From Penumbrarchaeum sp964445525 (GTDB lineage: Archaea; Thermoplasmatota; Penumbrarchaeia; Penumbrarchaeales; Penumbrarchaeaceae): a stretch of DNA of 64,000 nucleotides. Shown in pieces: positions 16,978 through 26,065 of the stretch (position 1 is the first letter of the stretch; each line of letters begins with the position of its first letter). The stretch spans positions 16,144 through 80,143 of the forward strand of contig CAYULA010000011.1 in the NCBI GenBank assembly GCA_964445525.1. The letters are read 5' to 3'. The notes under the pieces were generated by a model. It worked only from the letters and a program-made list of their open reading frames with translations, had not been told where the DNA came from and did no database searches. The position numbers and the translations under genes were made by a program.

Positions 16978-18444
16978 ATGGTAAAAGAAGAATCCGGGAA
17001 GGTGAATAAAAGGAGGGTCAAGAAGAAAGTCGAAAGCCCTCATTCGTGGAACAGAAAATTTGCATTCGAGGAGGGCATACCCAAACAGAAGGTTGAAAAA
17101 ATCTCCAAGGACTACATCTCCCACCTCGGTGGTGTCTTCACCGAAAGGGAGGCCGTTACTTACTGGAAGGAACGACTTTCATCCGCGGGCTTCAAGGACC
17201 TGGAAAGGTCCAGGAAATTGAAGGCGGGAGATGCTTTCTATCTGATTAACAGAGGAAAGGGAATCGTTGCCGGGATTGCGGGAAAGAAAGAGATCACAGA
17301 AGGGATCAATATAATCGTATCACACCTGGACTCTCCCAGACTGGATCTCAAACCCAGACCGCTGGCGGGAGACAAGGACACGGGATTGGGATTTCTGAGG
17401 ACCCATTACTACGGCGGGATAAAAAAATACCATTGGGTAAACATACCGTTGGCACTGAAGGGGAGAATTATCAGGGATGACGGAACCCATGTGGACATAG
17501 ATATCGGCACCGATCCCGATGACCCGGTATTGATAGTACCGGACCTCGAGCCGCATCTTTCAAAGAAAGCACAGAGCATGAGGAAGCTAGCCTCGGGAAT
17601 ATCAGGAGAGGAGCTCATAGCCATTGCCGCTTCCTCGGAGATCAGCGAGGATGATGAACTCCATCCCGCCGTGAAGAAGATGCTGGATCATATCATGAAG
17701 GAATACGAGGTAACCGAAGAGGACCTCGTCTCAAGCGACCTGTGTCTCGTTCCGGCCTGGGGACCAAGGGAGCTGGGTCTTGACAGAGGCATGATAGCCT
17801 CCTACGGGCACGACAACCGGATCTCCTCCTTTACTGCGAACACATCCCTGATGGATATCAAATCAAAAAGAGGAGCTCCTGAAAGATGGTGCCTTTCATA
17901 CTGCTTTGACAAGGAAGAGGTTGGTTCGGACGGGCCCACCGGCGCAAAATCCGCATTCGTGGAGCTTTCATTATACAGAATGCTTGAATTATCCGGTTTC
18001 AGGGGAACCGGACGTGAGCTGAGGTCCGCAATGTCCAATTCGTTCGCTATCTCCGCGGATGTGAAATCCGGGATCAATCCCACCTTCAGATCCGTTCATG
18101 ATCCAAGAAACGCAGCCAGGCTGGGTGCCGGGCTTACGATCACAAAATACACCGGCAAGGGTGGCAAATCAGGTGCAAACGACGCTTCAGCCGAGATGGT
18201 TTCCGCGATCAAGAGATTGTTCAACAGAGAAAAGATCATCTGGCAGATGCAGGAAACCGGAAGGGTTGACCAAGGGGGTGGAGGAACGGTTGCAAAGTTC
18301 ATGGCCGAGAGGAACATGGACGTCCTGGATATTGGAATTCCCCTGCTTTCAATGCACTCTCCTTTCGAGGTTTGCTCAAAGGCCGATCTCTATATGGCTG
18401 TAAAAGGATTCACCGCTTTTTACAGAAAACATCCGATTCAATGA
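16978..18444 (+). CDS. M18-family aminopeptidase
   Basis: A 488-residue dinuclear zinc aminopeptidase of family M18. Conserved blocks are visible in order: SHLDSPRLDLKP (first zinc His/Asp), SYGHDNRISS, FDKEEVGSDGPTGAKS (catalytic Glu), SADVKSGINP, and near the C-terminus GGGGTVAKF and MHSPFEVCSKADLY with the last zinc His. It removes N-terminal acidic or neutral residues from peptides in the cytosol and forms a large tetrahedral complex in relatives. The first 20 residues are very basic (KVNKRRVKKKVE), a small addition. An ATAATAATAAAAG box centred about 28 bp before the ATG suggests a leaderless message. It ends 2 bp from a convergent gene. Confidence 0.92.
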   Translation: MVKEESGKVNKRRVKKKVESPHSWNRKFAFEEGIPKQKVEKISKDYISHLGGVFTEREAVTYWKERLSSAGFKDLERSRKLKAGDAFYLINRGKGIVAGIAGKKEITEGINIIVSHLDSPRLDLKPRPLAGDKDTGLGFLRTHYYGGIKKYHWVNIPLALKGRIIRDDGTHVDIDIGTDPDDPVLIVPDLEPHLSKKAQSMRKLASGISGEELIAIAASSEISEDDELHPAVKKMLDHIMKEYEVTEEDLVSSDLCLVPAWGPRELGLDRGMIASYGHDNRISSFTANTSLMDIKSKRGAPERWCLSYCFDKEEVGSDGPTGAKSAFVELSLYRMLELSGFRGTGRELRSAMSNSFAISADVKSGINPTFRSVHDPRNAARLGAGLTITKYTGKGGKSGANDASAEMVSAIKRLFNREKIIWQMQETGRVDQGGGGTVAKFMAERNMDVLDIGIPLLSMHSPFEVCSKADLYMAVKGFTAFYRKHPIQ

Positions 18445-18446
18445 TA

Positions 18447-19589
18447 CTACTGTATCTTGTGAACCTTCTTGGCCCTTATCGGCTTTTTTGGGGCAGGAGC
18501 TTCTTCTGGGTCCTCCGGACCGGGTGCCTCATCTTCATCCTTGAGGTCCGAAAGTGTGTCACTGAGCATATCGAGAAGATCGGTATCCTCCTCCTCTTTC
18601 TTTTCCTCTTGTTTGGGAACCCCTTCCTTCTGGGGTTGAGGAGGTTCCTCCTCCACAGGTTGAGCCGGGGAAGGTGCTTCCTCTGCTTCCTGATACGGAG
18701 CTTCCTTTCTTCTGGGGATATCCATATCAAAATCATTTGACTGGAACTGGGTCATCAATTTTCTGTAGATCTCCTCTTTTATCAGGCCCTTGCGGTAGAG
18801 ATTTTCAAAGTATTCCTTGGATTTGGCTCCGACTTCGCGGTTGACAGGGGCCTTCCTGGGGGTTTTAAGGGGCGCTACGGGCATTTCCGGCGGTCTGGGT
18901 TTGATCTCCCTCCGGGTAGGAATCGGAGGAGATCTTTCCGGTTCGGGAGGTTTCGCCTCTTCCTTATCGGATTCCTTTTTTGCCGATCCGTAGAGCTTCT
19001 TTTCTCCCTCCATGTACATCCAATCTGTTTTCCTGAAGAAATCCTTCAGATTGTTGACCAGCTGGTCCAGATTGTCAACCTTCTTGTTCATCAGCCTCAT
19101 GAGAAGGTCCGAATCCGATGTGAGGACAGTGGAAAGATGATACTGATTTCCCGAAGAAAGGATGAACACATTGACCATGACCCCAACCGAGACAGCCCCT
19201 TCCTTCTTCTCCGAACCCATGATCTCGATATTGGGGATCTCGAAATACTCCCTGACCGCGGCCCCGGGAGACATATCCCCCAGCTCGAAGCTCGATTCCA
19301 TGGGGGCATTCATGGCCCGGGCCTCGTCGTTGTTGCCTATGGCAAACATCCTTTCCGGAATGTTTATGAAAACCAGCCTCTCGTTTGTGAGGTAGATGTT
19401 CCCCTTTGAAGGTTCAAGGAGGTATTCGCCACCGTAATATCTCCAGGTGGACTTGAAGGAGGGGACAACGTTTTCCTCAACCACCAGAATCTTCTCGTTG
19501 GGTTGAAGAATAAGCTCACCCTTCTCGTCGTAGATCTCCTTGAATCCATCTTTATCGCCGAATCGCATGGATTTCAATATCCCCTTCAC
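18447..19589 (-). CDS. PH/GRAM-like domain protein with disordered tail
   Basis: A 380-residue protein. Residues 20-190 form a beta-rich domain with GNIYLTNERLVFI, the hallmark strand of bacterial PH/GRAM-like lipid- or protein-binding domains. A polar linker rich in Pro, Arg and Lys follows (215-275). A short helical piece (KSKEYFENLYRKGLIKEE, ~260-285) then occurs, resembling a SHOCT-like C-terminal helix pair. The last 90 residues are an acidic, Pro/Glu-rich tail ending in a basic stretch (KKPIRAKKVHKIQ). No membrane helix is present. The start is GTG at 19589, with a TTATATAAT box about 33 bp upstream. Function unknown; membrane or scaffold association is a guess. Confidence 0.6.
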   Translation of the reverse strand: MKGILKSMRFGDKDGFKEIYDEKGELILQPNEKILVVEENVVPSFKSTWRYYGGEYLLEPSKGNIYLTNERLVFINIPERMFAIGNNDEARAMNAPMESSFELGDMSPGAAVREYFEIPNIEIMGSEKKEGAVSVGVMVNVFILSSGNQYHLSTVLTSDSDLLMRLMNKKVDNLDQLVNNLKDFFRKTDWMYMEGEKKLYGSAKKESDKEEAKPPEPERSPPIPTRREIKPRPPEMPVAPLKTPRKAPVNREVGAKSKEYFENLYRKGLIKEEIYRKLMTQFQSNDFDMDIPRRKEAPYQEAEEAPSPAQPVEEEPPQPQKEGVPKQEEKKEEEDTDLLDMLSDTLSDLKDEDEAPGPEDPEEAPAPKKPIRAKKVHKIQ

Positions 19590-19661
19590 GTGCCAGAGTA
19601 TCTGTCAAATCCCAGGATAATTATATAACATTTTGTGTTAAAGGCTCCCGGATGGAAAACA

Positions 19662-20603
19662 TCACTCAGCGGATAACTCCCTGACCTCCGTTCCAAGCTG
19701 GGTTTTTTTGACCACGTACGGCCTCCCCCCTCGGTTTTTGATTGCATCGGCCACCCTCTTCGGATCGTCAGTAAGGGCGATTATGGAACCCCCTCCGCCC
19801 GCTCCTGTTAGCTTGGCGCCGTAGGAGAGAGGTTCGGCGGCGTCCACGAGATTCTGAAGTTCTTTGGAGCTCGCACCCAGGATGGATAGGAGAGAATGGT
19901 TCCTGTTCATCAGGGAGCCTACCTCCACCAGGTCCTCCCTTTTGAGAGCCGTGATCGCATCCCCTATCAATGATCCTATCTCGCCCACGGTTTCCCTGGC
20001 GAATCCCGACCTCTCGTAGAAGGACCTGACCTTTGCCACCTGTAGATGGGTAACCGAAGGTTTTCCCGTGAAGCCAACAACCAGCGTCATTTCCGGGACC
20101 TTCAGATCGTGAATATGCCAGGTTCTTTCACCTTTGGAGAGGGACCAGAGGTGATCCTCTCCCTTTTCAAAATTTACCATTATCCCGTTTCCGTGGGCTG
20201 AACATGAGGTGTCGGTGGGAGAGGCCCCGCCCTGAACGTTGTATTCGATCTCGAAGGCATCGGATGCAACCTTGTCCGTTGAAGAGGAGCCCTTTTCCAT
20301 TTTCCTAAGAAGGGATGCAACGGAACACGAAAGGGCTGCGGAGGAACCCAATCCGGAAGCACCCGGAATGGAAGACTTTATCCTGAAGTTCAACGGAGGA
20401 CCGTTCCAGAGGTTGTTCATGGCCCACCTGACGTATCGATGCCTCCTCATTGTCAACCTTCCCCCGTCCACCTTTGTTTCGCTGGACTCCTTGACACGAA
20501 CGCTTATTCTCCTGTCGAGGGCGATGGCAATGGCAGGTTCCCCGTAAACAACGGCATGTTCGCCGAAGAGTATGGCTTTGGCAGGGGAAGAGGCTTCCAT
20601 CAT
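19662..20603 (-). CDS. mvk: Mevalonate kinase
   Basis: A 313-residue GHMP kinase that phosphorylates mevalonate in the isoprenoid pathway feeding archaeal lipid synthesis. Motif 1 is SSPAKAILFGEHAVVYG, motif 2 is PGASGLGSSAALS (ATP loop), and motif 3 is KLTGAGGGGSI. The acidic residue of the substrate site is in SPTDTSCS. The length is normal for archaeal Mvk. The double ATG at 20603/20600 lies about 27 bp from an AATAATTAAT box, so the transcript is probably leaderless. It is divergent from the exported protein gene at 20746. Confidence 0.95.
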   Translation of the reverse strand: MMEASSPAKAILFGEHAVVYGEPAIAIALDRRISVRVKESSETKVDGGRLTMRRHRYVRWAMNNLWNGPPLNFRIKSSIPGASGLGSSAALSCSVASLLRKMEKGSSSTDKVASDAFEIEYNVQGGASPTDTSCSAHGNGIMVNFEKGEDHLWSLSKGERTWHIHDLKVPEMTLVVGFTGKPSVTHLQVAKVRSFYERSGFARETVGEIGSLIGDAITALKREDLVEVGSLMNRNHSLLSILGASSKELQNLVDAAEPLSYGAKLTGAGGGGSIIALTDDPKRVADAIKNRGGRPYVVKKTQLGTEVRELSAE

Positions 20604-20745
20604 GATGATGCAAAAGGCCAGGGATTAATTATTGTTTGGGATCGGCCAAAAGGAATCTATAGATAGATATGCCTTCAATGGATTGTTGAACCCTGAAAGG
20701 TGCGATTCAATCAGCGGAAAGGCTTCCTATTACCCGATTGGAAAA

Positions 20746-23700
20746 ATGAAAAAGCATAAAACAGCCGCACCGTTGGACCTCACATCCGAAAAATGGAAGA
20801 AAAAACCAAAAAATGAAAACAATCCCAAGATTTCGTCGCTTCTTGCCGTTGCGGTCCTGATTTCCATCGCTCTTTTGCGCCCAGGGTTCGGACAGGAGAT
20901 CGCTTCAAGCGAGCCCTACAGCGCAGATTACGGAATTTTTTCCACCATATCCGATCTTCACGAGGAGCAGGTTACCAGAGAAGACGACCCCAGGGTTGTG
21001 AATGCAGTTAAATCCACTATGGATTCCGTTAGATTCGAGGAGTGGGATTTCCAGGACCCGGGTACGGGGGACCTCAAAAAGGAGACGCTGAAGGTACCAG
21101 AGCCCATAACACAGAGTCCCGTGGTCCTTGATGCCCTTAGGGAGAATCCCATAATCAACAACACGTCTATACTGGATTGGATCCTCCCTCCTCCTGCTAG
21201 CGATCAGGGTGCTCTGAATTATCTGTTGTTGTACAAAGGCGAAGATGGAACCATCTGGAAGCTGGGATCCATAATCCCGAAACTCGGTATTTTCACGGAT
21301 TCCGGCATTGACAAGTGGCTGTATATCGATGTTGACGGAGATCCTTCGAACGGGGACGAGATAAGGGCCAGGATGACATTCGCAAAGGATCTCCTTGCAA
21401 GGGACTGGGAGGTTTCCCTTTTCCCACCCACACTCAATTTCAACAATGCCGGGATCAGGATTCAGGTTGAGGAGGTAGGAACCCGGGGAGATGGAATGGA
21501 CGGTTCCCTCTATTTCATAAAGGGAATATCATACAGTCAGAAGAATTACATCTGGTCTGTGGGGGTCGGCCTTGAGGATTTCACCGGAAGGATGTCGATA
21601 AGGGTACAGGCCAGGGAGTGGAGGGCCGAGCCGGACCTGCAGCTGATCCAGAGACTCCTTCAGGGAGGGCTCCTGAATCTCGGAGACCTCAACCTTCTGG
21701 AAATAGTAGGCCCCTTCACACTCTCCTACGAATTCGACCAGCCTCCGGAGAGGATGGACATCTACATATCCGTGATGAGGCTCCTGGCTCAGTATATAAG
21801 GGATATGGCCTACATACAAATGAAACTTCAAGCGGACGCACTCCATGACACCATCATGAATAGGGGAAGTATGATCCTGGGGGTCAAAAACACCGATTCT
21901 CCCATCGAATCCCTGGAATGGAGGGGGGGAGAGGAAGGTGATCCGGCAGATTCCATATCACTTGGAATTAGGTACGTGGAATTCTCCGACGATCTCATAG
22001 ACGCCCATATAAATATCCCTTCGCTGCCGGGTTCATTGAGGTTGGACCTTGATTACACCCAGGACGGGCAGGGCAGAAACAATACGATCCTGGACCTGTT
22101 CGTTCCCCAGGGGCTTCCGGAATTGAATTTCCTGGAGGTGATCTATCCATCGTGGAACACCAGCCAGGATCTTAAGAATTGGGATGCCACGAAACTCATA
22201 CTGTACGGAGTTCCAGAAAGGATCCATCTGGAGACCACTGCGGGCGTTCCCTTCATTGTTGATGATCCGGATACCTCCGGTCTCAACCTGCTGGACAACT
22301 TCATGACCCAGCTTGCCGGCCGATTCTACAGATTGGGTGAGATCCTCCGGGAGATACCAAGGGCGATATCGGAGATGCCTTCAAGGAAAGGCTCCACAAT
22401 GCTGGACTGCAAGGAAGGTCATATCTCAGGGGTCAGGTACATCTCGACATCGGGAGAATACATGAACGGAACCGGAGACATGATAGCATTTTCGGGTTCG
22501 GATGAGGGGAAACCCGCGATCTTCGCCTCCGTGAACGGGATCAAATACTACAGGGGAACCTTCACCGATACTGGCAATGATATCACTCTCAGCCTTCACT
22601 CCACACCCAATCTTGTTGTCTATGCCATCTCCGGAGAGGAGAGAGCGGTCCTTGATATAAACGGCATACCGGATCGGATCAGAATAACAACAAGTGATGA
22701 CAGGATAACCTATCAAGGTACAAGCGAGGGACTGCCAGCGACAATTGATTCGGCCGGGTACAGATTCAGGGACGGCAATCTCAGGTTCGACCTGAACATA
22801 AAGGAGATATCATCATCCCTGTCAATGATCAAAGGTGAGGACCGGGTGGAAGTTGTATCGGGTTCGGGATCAATAGGATCCATAGAGATGTTCACATCAG
22901 ACTCCAACATTTCGAAACCCATAGATATCCCCGAAAGGAATTTCGCTTCCGTCCTTGTGGAGGAGGACGGGTCATCGGTCGGTTTGAGGCTCAACAGGCT
23001 GAGGTCGCTGGTTTACAACAACGGAACGAACGGTTTCATTGAACTGAGCACCGTGGCGGAGGCAAATTTCTATGCTGTAATCAAGGACAGGGAAGAAGGC
23101 CTGGACATGACGGCTGCCTTCGTTCCCCTGCCATCTTTCACCCACCTGGATATGCCCTCAATCGTAAACACGCCCGAAATAGAGATACCCGACATCATGG
23201 GTGTCGGAGCCATAACGGATTACGGAGACCTTCTGTTCTCCCTGGAGAATCTCGGAAGGGCTCCCATCACTGTTGCTTCTTCCATTTCAGAGGGATTGAT
23301 AGGAGCCATTGGCAGATACTCCACGGACCTGTCACTTTCCTGGGACCTCGCAGAGGAGGGTTCAACCCTCGATCTTATACTGATCCTGGACAAGAAAGGG
23401 GGGGAAGAGGTTCAGGAGGCAAAATGGACCCATGGAATATGGATGGAACAGAAGGGGCAGGGAGAAAACAGCTCTGTCAACGGGAAGATCTTCCTCAAGG
23501 GGATGCCCACAAGAGGGAAGGTAAATCTCTCCTTCTCGGATCAGCTGATCAAGGCTGAAATCGACTTCGGGGACTATTCACCGGAATTCGATTGGATCGT
23601 AATAAAGACCACCGGAGTCCAGAGCAGGGATATCTCGATGTACATCAAGGGGATACCGAGCGGAATAGACCTTCTTTTGGACCTTATGGTGTTCACCGAT

Positions 23701-24636
23701 CTGTCCATAGGTGGAAGAATGGTTGTGGACATGAACGTCCATGTAGAGGACCAGAGAGGAAATCCGGTGGAACTTGGCAGCATGATAGCAACCCTGATAA
23801 AAGCAGAGCCGATCCTGTCCATAAGGCAGATGTTTCTGCCCATGATAACATCCGATCTCAACCTGCACGCAGACGTTGAGAAGGGTGTTGTAGCCGATTA
23901 TTCCTCTTCTGCATCCATCGATTATCTCTATTTCAAGATAACAAAGAGGATAGAGGGCAGATGGTCGCAGATATATGCCATATTCCACGATCTCCCGTTG
24001 GGATTTTACATCAACATGACTCCAAACCATGATTTCACCATCCAGGAGCCTTTCATCACACAGGGCCTTCCGAATATTGATATCAGAACCGAAGGAAGGG
24101 AAATGGATATATTCGTGGAATACGACGGGTCAGGATTCGGCCAGAGGGGTAAGTTCCAGATCTATGCCGATGACATAGGATCCACCTCGGCGCAATACAA
24201 CGGAGAGGACTACGAGATAGAAAGCGACGGCATAGGATTCATCTCCCTCCAGGTGGACAGACTTCCCGTAATGGAACAGTTCACTTTATCCTCACTTTCA
24301 CTTCTCGGTATGGATGTCCAGCATCTGATCATAACCTCGGAGATGATTTACGGAATATACCCCCAGATATTCCTGAAAGATACAAGGGGAGGATCCTTCC
24401 AGATCAAGGTAAGCGGTGAGGTGAATCTCGGAGATGAATCCTTCTCACCCGAACTTTTCTTCATAACATTGAGGACCTCAAAGATCGCGGGATTGAACAT
24501 TCCCACGGGCCTTTTCATAAACAAGGACACATCCGCTTTGAGCATGGAAAACGCCGAGGGGGCGGTGGTGATGCCTGCACCCCTCTTGACAGGTTGGTAC
24601 ATGCTGGTATCACCAATTTTCGGAGGTGGGGGCTGA
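20746..24636 (+). CDS. Large exported protein of unknown fold
   Basis: I place the start at ATG 20746 because it gives a basic N-terminus followed by a signal-like helix (ISSLLAVAVLISIALL); upstream codons lack this. The 1296-residue product is rich in beta strands and Asp/Gly/Ser, with several segments of recurring style (SLGIRYVEFSDDLIDAHIN, SVNGKIFLKGMPTRGKVN). There is one clear calcium-type segment, DVDGDPSNGDE. I recognise no named domain. The C-terminus is only weakly hydrophobic (PAPLLTGWYMLVSPIFG). The gene ends TGATG with the start of a small membrane-anchored protein, so both are probably made together and may act as a pair outside the cell. Confidence 0.7.
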   Translation: MKKHKTAAPLDLTSEKWKKKPKNENNPKISSLLAVAVLISIALLRPGFGQEIASSEPYSADYGIFSTISDLHEEQVTREDDPRVVNAVKSTMDSVRFEEWDFQDPGTGDLKKETLKVPEPITQSPVVLDALRENPIINNTSILDWILPPPASDQGALNYLLLYKGEDGTIWKLGSIIPKLGIFTDSGIDKWLYIDVDGDPSNGDEIRARMTFAKDLLARDWEVSLFPPTLNFNNAGIRIQVEEVGTRGDGMDGSLYFIKGISYSQKNYIWSVGVGLEDFTGRMSIRVQAREWRAEPDLQLIQRLLQGGLLNLGDLNLLEIVGPFTLSYEFDQPPERMDIYISVMRLLAQYIRDMAYIQMKLQADALHDTIMNRGSMILGVKNTDSPIESLEWRGGEEGDPADSISLGIRYVEFSDDLIDAHINIPSLPGSLRLDLDYTQDGQGRNNTILDLFVPQGLPELNFLEVIYPSWNTSQDLKNWDATKLILYGVPERIHLETTAGVPFIVDDPDTSGLNLLDNFMTQLAGRFYRLGEILREIPRAISEMPSRKGSTMLDCKEGHISGVRYISTSGEYMNGTGDMIAFSGSDEGKPAIFASVNGIKYYRGTFTDTGNDITLSLHSTPNLVVYAISGEERAVLDINGIPDRIRITTSDDRITYQGTSEGLPATIDSAGYRFRDGNLRFDLNIKEISSSLSMIKGEDRVEVVSGSGSIGSIEMFTSDSNISKPIDIPERNFASVLVEEDGSSVGLRLNRLRSLVYNNGTNGFIELSTVAEANFYAVIKDREEGLDMTAAFVPLPSFTHLDMPSIVNTPEIEIPDIMGVGAITDYGDLLFSLENLGRAPITVASSISEGLIGAIGRYSTDLSLSWDLAEEGSTLDLILILDKKGGEEVQEAKWTHGIWMEQKGQGENSSVNGKIFLKGMPTRGKVNLSFSDQLIKAEIDFGDYSPEFDWIVIKTTGVQSRDISMYIKGIPSGIDLLLDLMVFTDLSIGGRMVVDMNVHVEDQRGNPVELGSMIATLIKAEPILSIRQMFLPMITSDLNLHADVEKGVVADYSSSASIDYLYFKITKRIEGRWSQIYAIFHDLPLGFYINMTPNHDFTIQEPFITQGLPNIDIRTEGREMDIFVEYDGSGFGQRGKFQIYADDIGSTSAQYNGEDYEIESDGIGFISLQVDRLPVMEQFTLSSLSLLGMDVQHLIITSEMIYGIYPQIFLKDTRGGSFQIKVSGEVNLGDESFSPELFFITLRTSKIAGLNIPTGLFINKDTSALSMENAEGAVVMPAPLLTGWYMLVSPIFGGGG

Positions 24637-25100
24637 TGGCAGTCGGGGAAAACCGGAGAAGAAGATGGCTTGTTCCGGTTATGGCCATTGCAATTGTTGT
24701 TCTGGGTTTTGTTGCTTACCAATGGATAATACCCAGGACCAACCTGGAGGTCAGAATCGTTTATCATGAATCTCCCAGCGGAGGCGGCACGGGCGGTGTA
24801 ATGAATATAAACGTCCTTTTGACCAACAAGGGAAACAGAGAGATCTCGGACCTTTACTGCATGGTGATTGTGAGAGAGGCCGGAGGAAAGGAGGTGGCCC
24901 GAAATCTTGTGGAGGAAATGGATCTCGGCGCAGGCAGCAATGCGGAGATTACATTAACCTTTATCGGAAGCCAGTACAAGAACTACGATATTTCAACCGA
25001 GCTCGATTTCGCCACTGCCGGTGGTTCAAGGGAGAAAATGCTGGAATACACAACCAGCGAAGAACAGATGAATCTTGTGTTTGTTGAAAACATCAGGTAG
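24636..25100 (+). CDS. Membrane-anchored CARDB-like small protein
   Basis: A 154-residue protein starting at the ATG that overlaps the upstream stop codon (TGATG); GGAGGTGGGG precedes it. Residues 10-32 form an N-terminal membrane helix (WLVPVMAIAIVVLGFVAYQW) after a basic stretch. The outer domain has the Ig/CARDB-like look of NINVLLTNKGNREISDLY and AEITLTFIGS. It is likely an accessory subunit of the preceding large exported protein. Function unknown. Confidence 0.65.
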   Translation: MAVGENRRRRWLVPVMAIAIVVLGFVAYQWIIPRTNLEVRIVYHESPSGGGTGGVMNINVLLTNKGNREISDLYCMVIVREAGGKEVARNLVEEMDLGAGSNAEITLTFIGSQYKNYDISTELDFATAGGSREKMLEYTTSEEQMNLVFVENIR

Positions 25101-25103
25101 GTC

Positions 25104-25868
25104 TCAACCGAAATATCTCAATTCGTCCTTGCTCTCCTGCTGCTCTGACTCTTCCAGGTTCTCCTTGATCTTGGAGGTTATCTCGTCTATCTGCTTGGCC
25201 TTCTCCTCCAGGCTGGAATAGTCGAGTTCGAAACCAAGGTATTTTCCGAGTACAGTGAGCACCGATCTTGCCGATCTTGGATCAACGAAATATCCCGATG
25301 TCTCCCCCATGAGGCAGACACCGTCGATGTTCTCAAGCTGCCCCAGACCTAGCAAGAGCCCCGATGCGCCTATTATCCCCGAGGATGGCTCCCCTTTCTT
25401 GAAGGATACGCCAACTTCCTCCAATCTGGGCTTGAGGGATGCGGAAGTTACCGCTCCGAGGACTCCGGGCTCCTCTATGAGCTTGATCACACCGTATCCT
25501 CCGAGTGTGAAGACAGTTGTAACCCCCAACTCCTTTGCAAGTTCGATTGCAGCCATGGAGAGCTCATACTGGCCTTCGGGTGTCAGACCCTGGAAATCTC
25601 CCGTAAGGACCACGATGTCCCTCTGCCCATCCTTGCCTTTTCTGTAATGAAGGTCATGTTTTACCAGTGATACCACACCGTCCTCTCCGACGGTGACCTG
25701 AGGAGGCAAATACTTTGAATAGACCTCGGCGAACTTGATCATGGAAAGCTCTTCCACGAGATGCTCCGCCGCCAATTTCCCCACGTTTCCAACCCCGGGA
25801 AGGCCCTCGATCATTATACCGTCTTCGAGTTCGGGTTTCTCCGTGAACTTGATGATAACATCCTTCAT
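25104..25868 (-). CDS. PAC2-family proteasome assembly chaperone
   Basis: A 254-residue member of the PAC2 family (PbaA/PbaB in Pyrococcus), which helps assemble 20S proteasome alpha subunits or related complexes. The start of the family pattern is EGLPGVGNVGKLAAEHLV, followed by LTGDFQGLTPEGQYELS, FTLGGYG and GETSGYFVDPRSA. The C-terminus ends in a charged helix and HbYX-like DELRYFG, which in PbaB-type chaperones docks on the proteasome. ATG at 25868 overlaps the Nop10 stop by 4 bp (ATGA). It is the last gene of the ribosomal L44e operon, an arrangement common in archaea. Confidence 0.88.
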   Translation of the reverse strand: MKDVIIKFTEKPELEDGIMIEGLPGVGNVGKLAAEHLVEELSMIKFAEVYSKYLPPQVTVGEDGVVSLVKHDLHYRKGKDGQRDIVVLTGDFQGLTPEGQYELSMAAIELAKELGVTTVFTLGGYGVIKLIEEPGVLGAVTSASLKPRLEEVGVSFKKGEPSSGIIGASGLLLGLGQLENIDGVCLMGETSGYFVDPRSARSVLTVLGKYLGFELDYSSLEEKAKQIDEITSKIKENLEESEQQESKDELRYFG

Positions 25869-26044
25869 TTGCTGTCCTCCTTTTCATGAACACCGTAAAG
25901 GGTCATTCTCCTGTACTTCCCGAACCTGTCCTGGGGGGAGTACCTTGGTGGAAAGGTGTTCTCCGAGGGCGTATTGCATTTCCTGCACCTGTCGGCGAGC
26001 ATGTAGTCACCACAGGCAGGACACTTCCTGATACGGCTTCTCAA
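25865..26044 (-). CDS. nop10: H/ACA RNP component Nop10
   Basis: A 59-codon gene using TTG at 26044. It matches archaeal Nop10: SRIRKCPACGDYMLADRC, then CRKCNTP giving two zinc Cys pairs, then PPRYSPQDRFGKYRR, the conserved basic C-terminal segment. Nop10 is a structural part of the H/ACA pseudouridine-synthase complex with Cbf5, Gar1 and L7Ae. GGTGA sits 4 nt ahead of the TTG. The start is 21 bp after the aIF2-alpha stop, and the stop overlaps the PAC2 ATG by 4 bp. Confidence 0.92.
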   Translation of the reverse strand: MRSRIRKCPACGDYMLADRCRKCNTPSENTFPPRYSPQDRFGKYRRMTLYGVHEKEDSK

Positions 26045-26065
26045 AGATTCACCAACCGTTCCAAA

